Part shown: one piece after another, positions 6,760 through 15,777 of the stretch
How the letters are laid out: each line of letters opens with the position of its first letter
Position numbering within the stretch: position 1 is the first letter of the stretch
Source: Sporosarcina sp. P13
GTDB taxonomy: Bacteria > Bacillota > Bacilli > Bacillales_A > Planococcaceae
Length of the DNA stretch: 34,009 bases
NCBI RefSeq assembly: GCF_002743055.1
Contig: NZ_PDYM01000033.1
Span: forward strand, 1-34,009
Direction: 5' to 3'
Program-made: the position numbers and the translations under genes
The notes under the pieces: model-generated
Database searches by the model: none
What the model was told of the DNA's origin: nothing
The model's input: only the letters and a program-made list of their open reading frames with translations

Positions 6760-8661
6760 ATGAATACTAAAATTCCATTTCAACTATCGAAAGACCAAAC
6801 GTTTTATGAGTCTTTGAATGATTGGTTGGGCGATACGTTATATGATGACTTAACAGAAAAAGGATTCGAATGCCGTGACGAGCAAATCTACATGGCATTT
6901 CAAATAGAGCAAGCGCTAAAAGATAAGCAAGTGTTATTAGCGGAAGCGGGCGTTGGAACGGGTAAAACGATTGCGTACTTACTACCAGCTATTGCTTATG
7001 CGCGTTATACAGGAAAGCCTGCGGTTATTTCGTGTGCGGATGAAACGCTAATCGATCAGTTGATTAAAGAAGAAGGTGACATTCAAAAGCTTAGTGAAGC
7101 CCTTAATTTGAATGTTGATGTACGACTAGCCAAAGCGCGAAATCAGTATATTTGTCTGAAGCGTTTAGAAGAGGTTAGCAATACGACCAATGAAGACTTT
7201 GTTGATTTCGTGGAAGATGAATTGCCTGATTTCATCTATGCCGATCGTTCATTACAATCAGTTTATCCATACGGTGTGCGTTCTGATTACCCGTATTTAA
7301 AAGACGAACAGTGGGATATGATCAATTACCACCCTATTCAGCAATGTGCAGCATGTGATATTCGTAATCGTTGTGGCCAAACAATTCACCGCAATCATTA
7401 CCGGGAAGCAGTAGACTTGATCATTTGTTCACATGACTTCTATATGGAACATTTGTGGACGAAAGAATCGAGATCACGTCAAGGTCAACTGCCATTATTG
7501 CCTGAAGTATCAATGGTCGTTTTTGATGAAGGACATTTGCTAGAGTATTCAGCTCAGCGCGCATTGACTTACGAAGTACAACAACAAACAATTGTGCAAT
7601 TATTGGAGCGTATTATGGTGGACGGCATTCGAGAAAAGTCCTTGCAGTTGATGGAACAATTACTGGATGTTCATGAGTTATTCTTCAATCAACTACGTAG
7701 CAACGCGACAAAGCATGATAATGAACGGTTAACAATTGAAAAGAACGAAGAAATGATGCGTTTGGCGAATAAGGCCGTGTCGTTATCAAATGATCTACTT
7801 GAAGAATTTGTCTTCGAAGGTGAGTTGTACGTAATTCCAGAATATGATTTGAAAATTGTTGAAGAATATTTAGAGCAATACATATATTCGATGGAATTAT
7901 TTGCGGGTCAGAATGATGCGGTGGATTGGTTGGAGGAGCGACGTGAGGAAAGTACGTTGCTAATTATGCCACGACTTGTAACATCAATTCTAAAAGAGAA
8001 ATTATTTACGGGTACGATGCCGATTATCTTCTCTTCTGCGACATTGTCTGTTGAGAAGTCATTTGATTACTTAGCGTATAGCTTAGGAATTGTCGACTAT
8101 CAATCATTTTCCATTGCGTCTCCTTTTGACTATGAAAACGTCATGAAAATTCACTTGGAGCAAGGGACTGTAGAAGACAATCGTCGGCGCCTTTCTTCTA
8201 TTTTAGCAACAGAAGAGCAGACTCTTGTATTGTTTAGTTCCAAGCAATCAATGATGGATACTTATGATAGTTTGCCGCTAGAACAACGTGTTTTAGTCAC
8301 ATATGAAGGCGAACGATCACTATCTTCGTTAGTAAAGGATTTCCAACAGCAGAAAGTTCCCGTCTTCTTCTCTTATCACCTATGGGAAGGACTTGACCTG
8401 CCGAATGAATCGTTAACACGCGTCATCATCTTTGACTTGCCTTTCCCGCCGCACGATCCATTATTTGAAGCGAGAAGAGAGTTTGCGGAAGATGCATTTG
8501 ACGAAGTAGATTTACCTTTCATGTTGCTGCGTTTACGCCAAGGCGTTGGTCGTTTAATTCGTACGAGCGACGATTTCGGTTCGATTCATCTATTCGTTGA
8601 ACCTGATTGTAATGAGTTACTACCAGTAATTGAGAGAGTATTACCGGTTCCGTTTTCATAA
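6760..8661 (+). CDS. DinG/YpvA-type Fe-S superfamily 2 helicase
   Basis: A 633-residue ATP-dependent helicase of the XPD/DinG group. Walker A is AEAGVGTGKT (61-70); the DEAH-box is DEGH (256-259). Four cysteines suited to a 4Fe-4S cluster (Cys132, Cys196, Cys199, Cys205) lie between them in the XPD-like position. The C-terminal helicase half includes FSSATLS, FFSYHLWEGLDLPNES and the motif VI segment RLRQGVGRLIR. There is no N-terminal exonuclease domain, unlike B. subtilis DinG, so it resembles YpvA. The ATG at 6760 has AGGAGGAG 5 nt upstream; a start seven codons earlier lacks a site. Likely role is unwinding of damaged or structured DNA, inferred from family. Confidence 0.88.
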   Translation: MNTKIPFQLSKDQTFYESLNDWLGDTLYDDLTEKGFECRDEQIYMAFQIEQALKDKQVLLAEAGVGTGKTIAYLLPAIAYARYTGKPAVISCADETLIDQLIKEEGDIQKLSEALNLNVDVRLAKARNQYICLKRLEEVSNTTNEDFVDFVEDELPDFIYADRSLQSVYPYGVRSDYPYLKDEQWDMINYHPIQQCAACDIRNRCGQTIHRNHYREAVDLIICSHDFYMEHLWTKESRSRQGQLPLLPEVSMVVFDEGHLLEYSAQRALTYEVQQQTIVQLLERIMVDGIREKSLQLMEQLLDVHELFFNQLRSNATKHDNERLTIEKNEEMMRLANKAVSLSNDLLEEFVFEGELYVIPEYDLKIVEEYLEQYIYSMELFAGQNDAVDWLEERREESTLLIMPRLVTSILKEKLFTGTMPIIFSSATLSVEKSFDYLAYSLGIVDYQSFSIASPFDYENVMKIHLEQGTVEDNRRRLSSILATEEQTLVLFSSKQSMMDTYDSLPLEQRVLVTYEGERSLSSLVKDFQQQKVPVFFSYHLWEGLDLPNESLTRVIIFDLPFPPHDPLFEARREFAEDAFDEVDLPFMLLRLRQGVGRLIRTSDDFGSIHLFVEPDCNELLPVIERVLPVPFS

Positions 8662-8663
8662 AT

Positions 8664-8706
8664 AAAACGCACAACTGCTGAGACTTTCAGCGATTGTGCG
8701 TTTTTT
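8664..8706. terminator. Bidirectional terminator, helicase / CheX-like gene
   Basis: AAAACGCACAA and TTGTGCGTTTT flank an inner stem CTGCTGA/TCAGCG, with T6 on the plus side and T4 on the minus side. It separates two convergent genes and should serve both. Confidence 0.85.
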
Positions 8707-8707
8707 C

Positions 8708-9166
8708 TTACCTCTCTTCGTCGATCGTCAACAATAAATTTAGAAATTCACCGTCTTCAAATATAACGGGGATTTTGAAGGCTTGTTGAAAGCCGTAGAA
8801 TCTTGTGTTGCCAGTTAAGACTGTAGGCGGTGAAATATCTAATGTAAAATCTTCTTTTTCCAAGATCGTACATAAGTTACCTGCAATCATATTACCGAGT
8901 TCACCTGTAAATGATTCTGTCATTTCGCTTTCGATATTCATACCGAACATGGCCTGGCCTACTCTACCTATGGTTGCATAGGTAGGCTCGACGATTAAGC
9001 GACCTTTTATATTGCCGATTAGTCCAATTAATACGCTGATTTCTCGCTGTTCATATGGTTGTTTAATTATATAAGACGAGAGCACTTGAAATTTAATTGG
9101 GATCACGGTCGTTAGGGAGGAGATTGTCGCATTCAATATCTTTTGTACATTTGTCGCTTTATCCAT
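8708..9166 (-). CDS. CheX-like chemotaxis phosphatase-family protein
   Basis: A 152-residue single-domain CheC/CheX-fold protein. The signature SFTGELGNMIAGN (from residue 85) fits the CheC/CheX active-site pattern (Ser85, Glu89, Asn92), the residues that dephosphorylate CheY-P. One motif copy fits CheX, which works as a dimer; CheC has two. No chemotaxis or flagellar gene is nearby, so it may act on another response regulator or be a stand-alone copy. The ATG lacks a strong ribosome binding site (AGGGTG about 8 nt upstream). Its 3' end meets a bidirectional terminator. Family is fairly sure; the partner is unknown. Confidence 0.8.
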   Translation of the reverse strand: MDKATNVQKILNATISSLTTVIPIKFQVLSSYIIKQPYEQREISVLIGLIGNIKGRLIVEPTYATIGRVGQAMFGMNIESEMTESFTGELGNMIAGNLCTILEKEDFTLDISPPTVLTGNTRFYGFQQAFKIPVIFEDGEFLNLLLTIDEER

Positions 9167-9504
9167 CTAAAGAAACACCCTCTCAAGATATATTTAATAG
9201 TTCAATCATATCACTGAATATAACTTAAAGACTACTTTATTTTAGTTAGGTGTTTTTAGGATTCTAATTTGGCTCGTAAGAATATATGAAATAAGTGAGT
9301 GAGAGTTAGTGTTATGAACGAGATTTTCGCCTTATAAGTAACATGGGCCCTCTGAATGCCGTCCACGCAGAGCGCAAAAAGCTATGCACTAGCCGCTTGT
9401 TGACCTTTAAAATCAAGCTTCAAAACCGTTTCTAAAAGTAACTATCTATTTTTTCGCGCATTAATGGTATGATAGGGTGAGTTAAAATTGAAAGGACGAC
9501 GATT
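9167..9504. other. Divergent intergenic region, CheX-like gene / dynA
   Basis: The dynA side has an extended -10, TGGTATGAT (9465-9473), with a poor -35. A short GC-richer patch at about 9345-9405 stands out from the AT-rich surroundings; it contains CTCTG/CAGAG inverted ends but no coding frame or RNA fold that I recognise. Confidence 0.4.
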
Positions 9505-12500
9505 ATGTCTACAAACCATGAATTTTTACAACAATCTGCCACGTATGGACAGATTTTTTTGACAAATGAAGACGATGAACGAAAAGGAAAAACTGCATTA
9601 CTTGCTAATAAAATTATTGACAAAGAATATACGATAGCATTCGCGGGGCACTTCTCTGCAGGTAAATCCTCGACAATTAACGCATTGACAGGCGATGATC
9701 TTTTGCCATCAAGTCCAATTCCGACAAGTGCGAATATTGTAAAGGTGCATAAGGCAGATGAAGACTATGCGATTATTCATCGTGTAGATGGTACGGCTGT
9801 GAAGTTTAGCGGTCACGGTTTTTCTGAAGGTGTCAAAGCGTTTAGTAAAGACGGCGCAGCAGTTTCACTTGTAGAGATTGGTCACACAGAATCTAAACTG
9901 CCGGTAGGTATTACAGTTATGGATACACCTGGAGTAGATTCTACGGACGATGCGCATAGACTATCAACGGAATCTTCGTTGCACTTAGCGGACTTAGTAT
10001 TCTACACAATGGACTATAACCATGTGCAATCTGAAATGAACTTCCGTTTTACGAAAGAATTAATGCGCTATAACGGCAACGTGTATTTAATTATCAATCA
10101 GATCGACAAGCATCGTGATAGTGAGTTGTCATTTGATTCGTTCAAGAAATCTGTAGAAGATTCATTCAAACTATGGGGTGTCGAACCAAAAGGCATTTTC
10201 TATACATCATTGAAACAGTTGGATCATCCGCATAATGACTTTGAAAAAGTAAAAGAAATTGTCGATGGATCGATTGAACACCGTGAAGAAAACTTCGAAC
10301 AAAATATTGAACAATCCTTATTGAAGTTGAAGGACGAGCATATCAAATTTCTTCAGCAACAAGTAGAAGATGTGAAAGAAAACTATAGCGAAATTGTCAA
10401 CGATAGTGAGTGGGAACAGTTCGAAGAGTTAAATTCAGATTTAAAAGAAGCGAAAAAGCGTATGGAGTTAATTACTGGTGACGAGTTCTATGTGAATTTC
10501 GAAAAAGAGCGTAATGAGTTATTATCCAACGCAGGGCTCGCACCGTTTGAGACAAGAGAACTGTTAAAAGACCATTTGGAAGCAAAATCTCCGAAGTTTA
10601 AAGTAGGCCTTTTATTCGGTGCGAAAAAAACAGCGGAGGAACGCGAGAGACGCCGTCAAAAATTGGATGAGAATATTTCAGGACTAGCGCATACGCAAAT
10701 CGAGATATATCTGAAAGCCTTGATGAAACAATCATTGAAACAAGCAGGGATATTAACTGATGACCGTTCTCTTGCGATTGATGCGATGGATCTGACATTA
10801 CCGTTTGATCAAGTCGATGAACACCTGCATGTACAAGAAGTGATCACGGGTGAAACGATTCTAAATTACGCAGAACAAATGAAACGTGCGATACATTTAG
10901 TGTATAAGGCCAAGACGGATCGTTGGAAACAAGAGATGTCCGTTATCGCTAAAAATGCCGGAGGAGAGCAATCAGGACCGCTTTCTGAGACAATCAGTGT
11001 ATTGCAAGAAAAAGTCGACGCAATCAAAGAAATGAAGAAATGGCAAGATCGTATGCAATGGGTCGATAAAGAAATTGCCAATCCATCAGCGCCTACGCGT
11101 AGTGGAAGAGATAAATTGCAGGCGCTGTGGGAACAACCTAAACAAATCGAGACAATCGACTATGTAGTAAAAGCGGAAGAGCAGCAGGAAGTTATCCAAG
11201 AGGAAGTACAGGAAGAAGAAGCTGAAGTTCAATTTGTTGATTCTGAAAAAGCGATTGTGCATGCACAATATATTGCAGAATCTGTTGAAACGATTCCTGG
11301 TTTTGCGGAGACGGCAAGCTATTTGATGACAAAAGCTTCCCGTTTGAAAGGGCAGGAATTTACCGTTGCCTTATTCGGTGCGTTTAGTGCTGGAAAGTCT
11401 TCATTCTCGAATGCGTTGATCGGGGAAAAAGTATTGCCTGTTTCACCTAACCCAACAACAGCAGCGATTAATCGTATTCGTCCAGTCAGTAATGTACATT
11501 TGCATAATACGGCAGATATTCATCTGAAGGATGAGGCGACGATGACTGAGGACGTAGGTCTGTCATTTGAGGCGTTAGGTATTCGCATTACTTCATTGGA
11601 AGACGCTTTTGCGAAGACAGAGGAAGCGTTGAAACAACCACTTGAAGATGAGAATTTGCACATTCATAAATCGTTTATACAAGCATTCCAGACAGGTTAT
11701 CCAATCTACACGCCTGCACTGGGTACAACGTTGACGGTAGAGCGTGAAGAGTTTACGAAATTCGTTGCACAAGAAGAACGCAGCTGTTTCGTTGATTCGA
11801 TTGATTTCTTCTATGACTGCCCATTGACACGTCATGGCATCACACTTGTAGATACGCCAGGAGCGGACTCGATCAACGCGCGTCATACGGACGTAGCATT
11901 CGAATATATTCGTAATGCAGATGCGATTTTATTTGTAACATATTACAATCACGCATTTGCACGTGCGGATCGTGAATTCTTAATCCAGCTTGGACGAGTG
12001 AAAGATGCGTTTGAGTTAGATAAGATGTTCTTTATCGTCAATGCGATTGACCTTGCGTCAAACGATGAAGAAGCAGAAGAAGTTAAAGGCTTTGTGGCGG
12101 GTGAATTGCAGAAATTCGGTATTCGTAATCCACGAGTTCACGGTATTTCTAGTTTACAAGCGCTTGAAGGTAAAGTGAAACAACAGCCGAATCCATTAAT
12201 GGTTGACTTTGAAGAAAGGTTCTATGCGTTCCTTGAACATGATCTACGGGCGCAAGTAGTACAGGCACTAGAAGAAGAAACGACGAAAACGATCGATCGT
12301 TTAGCTGCATTAATTGATCGTACGATTCAGAACCGTTCACGTAAGGCGGAAAGATTAGAAGAATTAGCTGCTGCTGAACAGGCGCTTAAAGAGCGTTTCG
12401 AAAAGAGTGCAAGTGAAATTTTAGTAAAAGCCACGCATGATGAACTAAGTGAACTTGTTTACTATATTTTACAGCGTGTATTCTTACGTTTCGGTGACTT

Positions 12501-13098
12501 TTTCAAGGAAGGCTATAGCCCATCTACATTCGCGAAGAACTCTTCCGATCGTGCATTGAAAATTGCGTTGTCTGAAACTGTAATCATGGTAGGCTTCGAT
12601 TTGACGCAAGAATTGAAAGTGACTAACTTACGTATTCTGAACTATATGAAAAAGCAGTTGCTTGAACGTCAGCGTTTGGAAGTGCGTGCATTGGCAGATA
12701 TAGATTCGTCTATTGTACCTTCTCCATATGAGCCGAATGACCAGGATATGCTGTCATTTGAAATCCCGTATGAGAATCCAGACGTGTATAGTTCAGTCAA
12801 TAAATCGTTTAAAAATCAAAAGTCATTCTTCGAGCGTGGGGATCGTGATGTTTTGAAAGCCAAGCTTGAGGAGGTATTAAAAGGGGACGCATCTAGCTAC
12901 TTAGGCGATCAAAAAGAACGCATTGAGAAGTGGGCGGATCTATGGATTGATAATGAAGCGGAAGCGTTGCGTGCGCATTTATTACAAGAAAGTTTGGTGC
13001 AGATTGGATCGGAGCGTACATTGCTTGACGGTTCAGAACAACTAGAACAATGGCAAAGTATTTATAAAAATATCCGATTGGAGGAGTTGGTTCAGTAA
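9505..13098 (+). CDS. dynA: Double-headed dynamin-like GTPase DynA (YpbR)
   Basis: A 1197-residue bacterial dynamin with two GTPase heads in one chain, as in B. subtilis DynA (about 1190 residues). Head 1: G1 GHFSAGKSS (48-56), G3 DTPG (140-143), G4 NQID (198-201). Head 2: G1 GAFSAGKSS (625-633), G3 DTPG (783-786), G4 NAID (846-849). Long helical, coiled-coil-rich stalks follow each head (about 270-560 and 920-1190), with an acidic EEVQEEEAE linker near 570. Known members tether and fuse membranes and protect against membrane-damaging stress and phage lysis. An AAAGGACG precedes the ATG. The stop overlaps the next gene's ATG (TAATG), so the sulfurtransferase is translationally coupled. Confidence 0.96.
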   Translation: MSTNHEFLQQSATYGQIFLTNEDDERKGKTALLANKIIDKEYTIAFAGHFSAGKSSTINALTGDDLLPSSPIPTSANIVKVHKADEDYAIIHRVDGTAVKFSGHGFSEGVKAFSKDGAAVSLVEIGHTESKLPVGITVMDTPGVDSTDDAHRLSTESSLHLADLVFYTMDYNHVQSEMNFRFTKELMRYNGNVYLIINQIDKHRDSELSFDSFKKSVEDSFKLWGVEPKGIFYTSLKQLDHPHNDFEKVKEIVDGSIEHREENFEQNIEQSLLKLKDEHIKFLQQQVEDVKENYSEIVNDSEWEQFEELNSDLKEAKKRMELITGDEFYVNFEKERNELLSNAGLAPFETRELLKDHLEAKSPKFKVGLLFGAKKTAEERERRRQKLDENISGLAHTQIEIYLKALMKQSLKQAGILTDDRSLAIDAMDLTLPFDQVDEHLHVQEVITGETILNYAEQMKRAIHLVYKAKTDRWKQEMSVIAKNAGGEQSGPLSETISVLQEKVDAIKEMKKWQDRMQWVDKEIANPSAPTRSGRDKLQALWEQPKQIETIDYVVKAEEQQEVIQEEVQEEEAEVQFVDSEKAIVHAQYIAESVETIPGFAETASYLMTKASRLKGQEFTVALFGAFSAGKSSFSNALIGEKVLPVSPNPTTAAINRIRPVSNVHLHNTADIHLKDEATMTEDVGLSFEALGIRITSLEDAFAKTEEALKQPLEDENLHIHKSFIQAFQTGYPIYTPALGTTLTVEREEFTKFVAQEERSCFVDSIDFFYDCPLTRHGITLVDTPGADSINARHTDVAFEYIRNADAILFVTYYNHAFARADREFLIQLGRVKDAFELDKMFFIVNAIDLASNDEEAEEVKGFVAGELQKFGIRNPRVHGISSLQALEGKVKQQPNPLMVDFEERFYAFLEHDLRAQVVQALEEETTKTIDRLAALIDRTIQNRSRKAERLEELAAAEQALKERFEKSASEILVKATHDELSELVYYILQRVFLRFGDFFKEGYSPSTFAKNSSDRALKIALSETVIMVGFDLTQELKVTNLRILNYMKKQLLERQRLEVRALADIDSSIVPSPYEPNDQDMLSFEIPYENPDVYSSVNKSFKNQKSFFERGDRDVLKAKLEEVLKGDASSYLGDQKERIEKWADLWIDNEAEALRAHLLQESLVQIGSERTLLDGSEQLEQWQSIYKNIRLEELVQ

Positions 13099-13913
13099 TG
13101 CGAGTATTTGTATCGAGTAAAGACGTCAATACAGAACATGCTAAATGGATTGATGCGCGATTTGCACTTCAAGATGAAAATCGTGGAATAACAGCTTATA
13201 ACGAAGCACATATTCATGGCGCTATTCATTGGGATTTGGCGAATGATCTATCAGACGCAACTATGGAAGGCGGACGGCATATGCTCCCTTCTAAAGAGCG
13301 TTTGACTGAATTATTCCGTACGAGTGGATTAGAGTTGGATGATTTAATTTTAATCTATGATGACGGTGGAAATCCTTTTGCTACACGCGCTTGGTGGATT
13401 TTGCATTACGCGGGATTCAAACATGTTCATGTGTTGCTTGAAGGCTTTGAGGAATTACAAGCGCTTGGCTTTGCGATAACTCAAGAAGTGGCGCAGCCTA
13501 CTGCAACAACTGTTGAACCAAATTGGCAGGACGATCTTTATGCAAACAGAAATGATGTGGCGGAAGTTGTGGCGGGAGTGCGCCAAGCTGTATTAGTCGA
13601 TGCTCGTGCAGCGGTTCGTTATCGTGGAGAGCAAGAGCCGATTGATAAACGTGCAGGACATATACCGACAGCCCGTAACTTTGATTGGGAACAGTTGAAA
13701 GTGGCTGGACAGTATGATGTGCAAAACGCGGCGGAGCAACTGAAACAAGTCGTTCAGCCGGAAGATGATATAATGGTGTATTGTGGTAGTGGTGTAACGG
13801 CTTCTCCAGTATTTGCGGCATTAACGGAGCTTGGCTATCCAAACGTGAAATTATATGTAGGTAGCTTCAGTGATTGGATTTCACAAGACGAAGCACCGAT
13901 TGAAACTGTTTGA
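13098..13913 (+). CDS. Sulfurtransferase, 3-mercaptopyruvate/thiosulfate type
   Basis: A 271-residue protein with tandem rhodanese domains. The N-terminal domain (about 1-130) is non-catalytic and contains YDDGGNPFATRAWW; the C-terminal domain (about 160-268) carries the active-site loop CGSGVTA with Cys229. CGSGVTA is typical of 3-mercaptopyruvate sulfurtransferases, while CRKGVT marks thiosulfate rhodaneses, so the former is favoured. It moves sulfane sulfur to an acceptor in the cytoplasm. The ATG overlaps the dynA stop by one base, implying coupled translation. A functional link with the dynamin is not established and may be only operonic. Confidence 0.92.
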   Translation: MRVFVSSKDVNTEHAKWIDARFALQDENRGITAYNEAHIHGAIHWDLANDLSDATMEGGRHMLPSKERLTELFRTSGLELDDLILIYDDGGNPFATRAWWILHYAGFKHVHVLLEGFEELQALGFAITQEVAQPTATTVEPNWQDDLYANRNDVAEVVAGVRQAVLVDARAAVRYRGEQEPIDKRAGHIPTARNFDWEQLKVAGQYDVQNAAEQLKQVVQPEDDIMVYCGSGVTASPVFAALTELGYPNVKLYVGSFSDWISQDEAPIETV

Positions 13914-13930
13914 AACAGGAGTTGACCAAA

Positions 13931-14530
13931 TTGCAATATGCCTTGCTTGGTGATATTCATTCATCTTTAGACGATTTAACAGCAGTACTCGAACAAATTT
14001 CATCAGAAGCCCCGGGTGCCGTCTTAATCGGCACAGGGGATTTATATGAATGTACAGTTAGCAAAAAAAAGCTCCATGGACAAGTGTATGCGTGCGTGGG
14101 AGACGTCATCAAACATCCTTTTGATTTTGATGCGGTATTAACGTTTCCGTCTGTCTACGGTAATCAGGAAGAGCGAATTCTACTAATTACGGAGCAATCC
14201 GAACCGTTACGGGATATGTTGCAGAAATTACCAGAAACAGTACATGCCGGCGAAGCAATCGTCATACACGGGCATCAGTGGAAACCGGAAGAGCGAGCAA
14301 TATGGTTAGACAAACACTTGCCAGAAGCAACGATCGTCTTTCACGGACATACCCATCGTTCGAGTTATACACAAGATGGTAAAAATATAGCAATCCCTAA
14401 AGACGGTATAGTAACACTTTCAGGACAAAGCCACGTCATCAACGTTGGTGCAGTAGTCGAATCGAAAGAGTGGGTATTGTTTGATACTGAAAAACGAACG
14501 GTACGATTTATGCAAGTGAAAAAAGGCTAA
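13931..14530 (+). CDS. Calcineurin-like metallophosphoesterase
   Basis: A 199-residue phosphoesterase of the metallophosphatase superfamily. Motifs in order: GDIHS (metal ligands Asp, His), GTGDLYE (bridging Asp), GNQEE where the family normally has GNHD/E, GHQW and the C-terminal GHTHRS. The His-to-Gln replacement in the third motif removes the usual phosphate-stabilising His, so activity may be altered. I prefer TTG at 13931, with AGGAG 9 nt upstream; a TTG at 13910 would overlap the previous stop and lacks a site. It is the third gene of the dynA operon. Its end holds a bidirectional terminator shared with the convergent RNase HI-like gene. Substrate unknown. Confidence 0.82.
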   Translation: MQYALLGDIHSSLDDLTAVLEQISSEAPGAVLIGTGDLYECTVSKKKLHGQVYACVGDVIKHPFDFDAVLTFPSVYGNQEERILLITEQSEPLRDMLQKLPETVHAGEAIVIHGHQWKPEERAIWLDKHLPEATIVFHGHTHRSSYTQDGKNIAIPKDGIVTLSGQSHVINVGAVVESKEWVLFDTEKRTVRFMQVKKG

Positions 14531-14555
14531 GGGCGCTCCCCCTTAGCCTTTTTTT
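14519..14555. terminator. Bidirectional terminator inside two convergent coding ends
   Basis: AAAAAAGGCTAAGGG and CCCTTAGCCTTTTTTT pair over 15 bp with a 6-nt loop, with A6/T7 flanks that suit termination in both directions. It spans the last codons and stops of both the phosphoesterase and the RNase HI-like gene, which overlap by 4 nt. Confidence 0.92.
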
Positions 14556-14943
14556 GCGCTTGAATAGCCTGACGTGCAAGTGCATCTGCCGTTTTATTCG
14601 TACTATCTGGAATCCACTTAATAAAGAAAAAGTCTAATTGCTCTGCGAGTTGCAAGGCGATTTTTACATACGGCGCATACTGCTCATTCTTTATAAACTG
14701 CTTCTCCAACGACTGCACTACAACGTTTGAATCAGACCGAACCGACACCATCCCCGTCGTCAACTTCACCGCTTCTTCAAGCCCCCGCACAAGTGCCTGA
14801 AACTCCGCATGATGATTATTCGTCGGCTCAATCGGTTCACTTATCCGAATGTCATATCCTTCACCTTTAATATATACGCCAATCCCACTTAACCCTGGAT
14901 TACCCGCACTTGCTCCATCTATGTAGATCTCCAACAATATCAT
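14527..14943 (-). CDS. RNase HI-like protein (YpeP type)
   Basis: A 138-residue RNase H-fold protein. The four catalytic acids are visible: Asp9 in IYIDGASAGNPG, Glu47 in NNHHAEFQAL, Asp71 in VRSDSNVV and Asp120 in KTADALAR, so activity on RNA-DNA hybrids is possible. It lacks the basic handle of E. coli RNase HI, and resembles B. subtilis YpeP, whose RNase H activity is reported as weak or absent (from memory). AAAGGGA lies 5 nt before the ATG at 14943. A small zinc-finger gene diverges from it, a pairing also seen in Bacillus (ypeP/ypeQ). It converges on the phosphoesterase gene and shares its terminator. Confidence 0.88.
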   Translation of the reverse strand: MILLEIYIDGASAGNPGLSGIGVYIKGEGYDIRISEPIEPTNNHHAEFQALVRGLEEAVKLTTGMVSVRSDSNVVVQSLEKQFIKNEQYAPYVKIALQLAEQLDFFFIKWIPDSTNKTADALARQAIQAQKKAKGERP

Positions 14944-15039
14944 CACCGTCCCTTTCGACTATGAAATAATCAGATAACACTTGCAACCCTTTGTCACTCC
15001 GCCTAGAATAGAAGGAAGAAAGGTGGGAATTCTTTTCTA

Positions 15040-15237
15040 ATGAATAAGGTATCAATCATGAAAGACATCAATCAATTGCTCGATATATATTGTGAAGGAT
15101 GCTACGTCAAAAAACAACTCATTAAAGAACGTGGGAAAACAGGGGCTCACCAATTTTGCATTGCACAGTGCACGGTGGGTGAACAACTGCAGTTTCTAGG
15201 GAGAGAAATAAACAAGATGGGTACTACACCCAACTGA
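15040..15237 (+). CDS. Small zinc-finger protein (YpeQ type)
   Basis: A 65-residue protein with two cysteine pairs, CEGC (residues 18-21) and CIAQC (40-44), which should bind one zinc ion. It resembles the short zinc-finger protein YpeQ of Bacillus, of unknown function. AGGTGGG lies 12 nt before the ATG at 15040; an in-frame ATG at 15058 (MKDINQLLDIY) has AAGGT at closer spacing and may be the true start. A terminator follows directly. Confidence 0.75.
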   Translation: MNKVSIMKDINQLLDIYCEGCYVKKQLIKERGKTGAHQFCIAQCTVGEQLQFLGREINKMGTTPN

Positions 15238-15245
15238 ATACAAAA

Positions 15246-15276
15246 AAAGCATCCAGCAGATTTGCTCGGATGCTTT
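15246..15276. terminator. Terminator between YpeQ-like gene and cspD
   Basis: AAGCATCC-AGCA / TGCT-C-GGATGCTT forms a stem of about 12 bp with one bulge, with A7 on one side and a TTTATTGTTTTT tract on the other. It lies between convergent genes and probably serves both. Confidence 0.8.
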
Positions 15277-15314
15277 ATTGTTTTTCATTCAGCTTCTTGC
15301 CTGCCGAGATGACC

Positions 15315-15527
15315 TTAAACTTCTTCCTCGAGTGTAGATACATTTGCCGCCTGTGGGCCACGATTTCCTTCGATCACTTCAAATGAAACGGATTGGCCTT
15401 CAGCTAGTGTTTTAAATCCATCAGTTGCAATTCCGGTGAAATGAACAAAGACGTCTTCACCATCATCTGCTTCGATAAATCCATATCCTTTATCACTGCT
15501 GAACCACTTGACTATACCTTGGTGCAT
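15315..15527 (-). CDS. cspD: Cold-shock protein (CspD-like)
   Basis: A 70-residue single cold-shock domain that binds single-stranded nucleic acid and acts as an RNA chaperone. RNP1 is KGYGFIE and RNP2 is [15 protein letters not shown] closes the domain. GAGGAGG lies 7 nt before the ATG. A strong promoter on the minus strand gives a leader of about 85 nt, long enough to carry a cold-shock leader structure, though I cannot identify a specific one. The exact paralogue name (cspB/C/D) is uncertain; slot and sequence fit CspD best. Confidence 0.93.
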   Translation of the reverse strand: MHQGIVKWFSSDKGYGFIEADDGEDVFVHFTGIATDGFKTLAEGQSVSFEVIEGNRGPQAANVSTLEEEV

Positions 15528-15619
15528 GTAAATTCCTCCTCGGCAATTCAGAAATTTATAGCGGCCATAATCGGGCAGGATAGTAAAAACAATCCAAGCT
15601 TGTCGATTCGGCTTCCTAC

Positions 15620-15648
15620 ACTATACATGAACCGAGCATATGCGTCAA
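15620..15648 (-). promoter_or_regulatory. Promoter of cspD
   Basis: On the minus strand TTGACG (15643-15648), a 17-nt spacer and TATAGT (15620-15625), with TG just upstream of the -10. The start near 15613 would give an 85-nt leader. Confidence 0.82.
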
Positions 15649-15707
15649 TAGTATGAATAACATTCTGAATACCTAGAGCAGTTCGTTGTATATTGTGAAA
15701 CAATACC

Positions 15708-15736
15708 TTGGTTTTTGTATTTTTACTCTCTATAAT
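15708..15736 (+). promoter_or_regulatory. Promoter of lrgAB
   Basis: TTGGTT (15708-15713), a 17-nt spacer and a perfect TATAAT (15731-15736), about 40 nt before the lrgA start. ATGAGAGAG follows the -10. Confidence 0.78.
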
Positions 15737-15777
15737 GAGAGAGGATTCATTTTTTAATAAAATTTTGAGGTGGTTGA

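Noticed and set aside
9505..14530. dynA-sulfurtransferase-phosphoesterase operon as a novel defence island
   Set aside because: DynA is a known chromosomal Bacillales protein with typical length and context; no nuclease, toxin or integrase is associated, so nothing beyond the known DynA role is supported.
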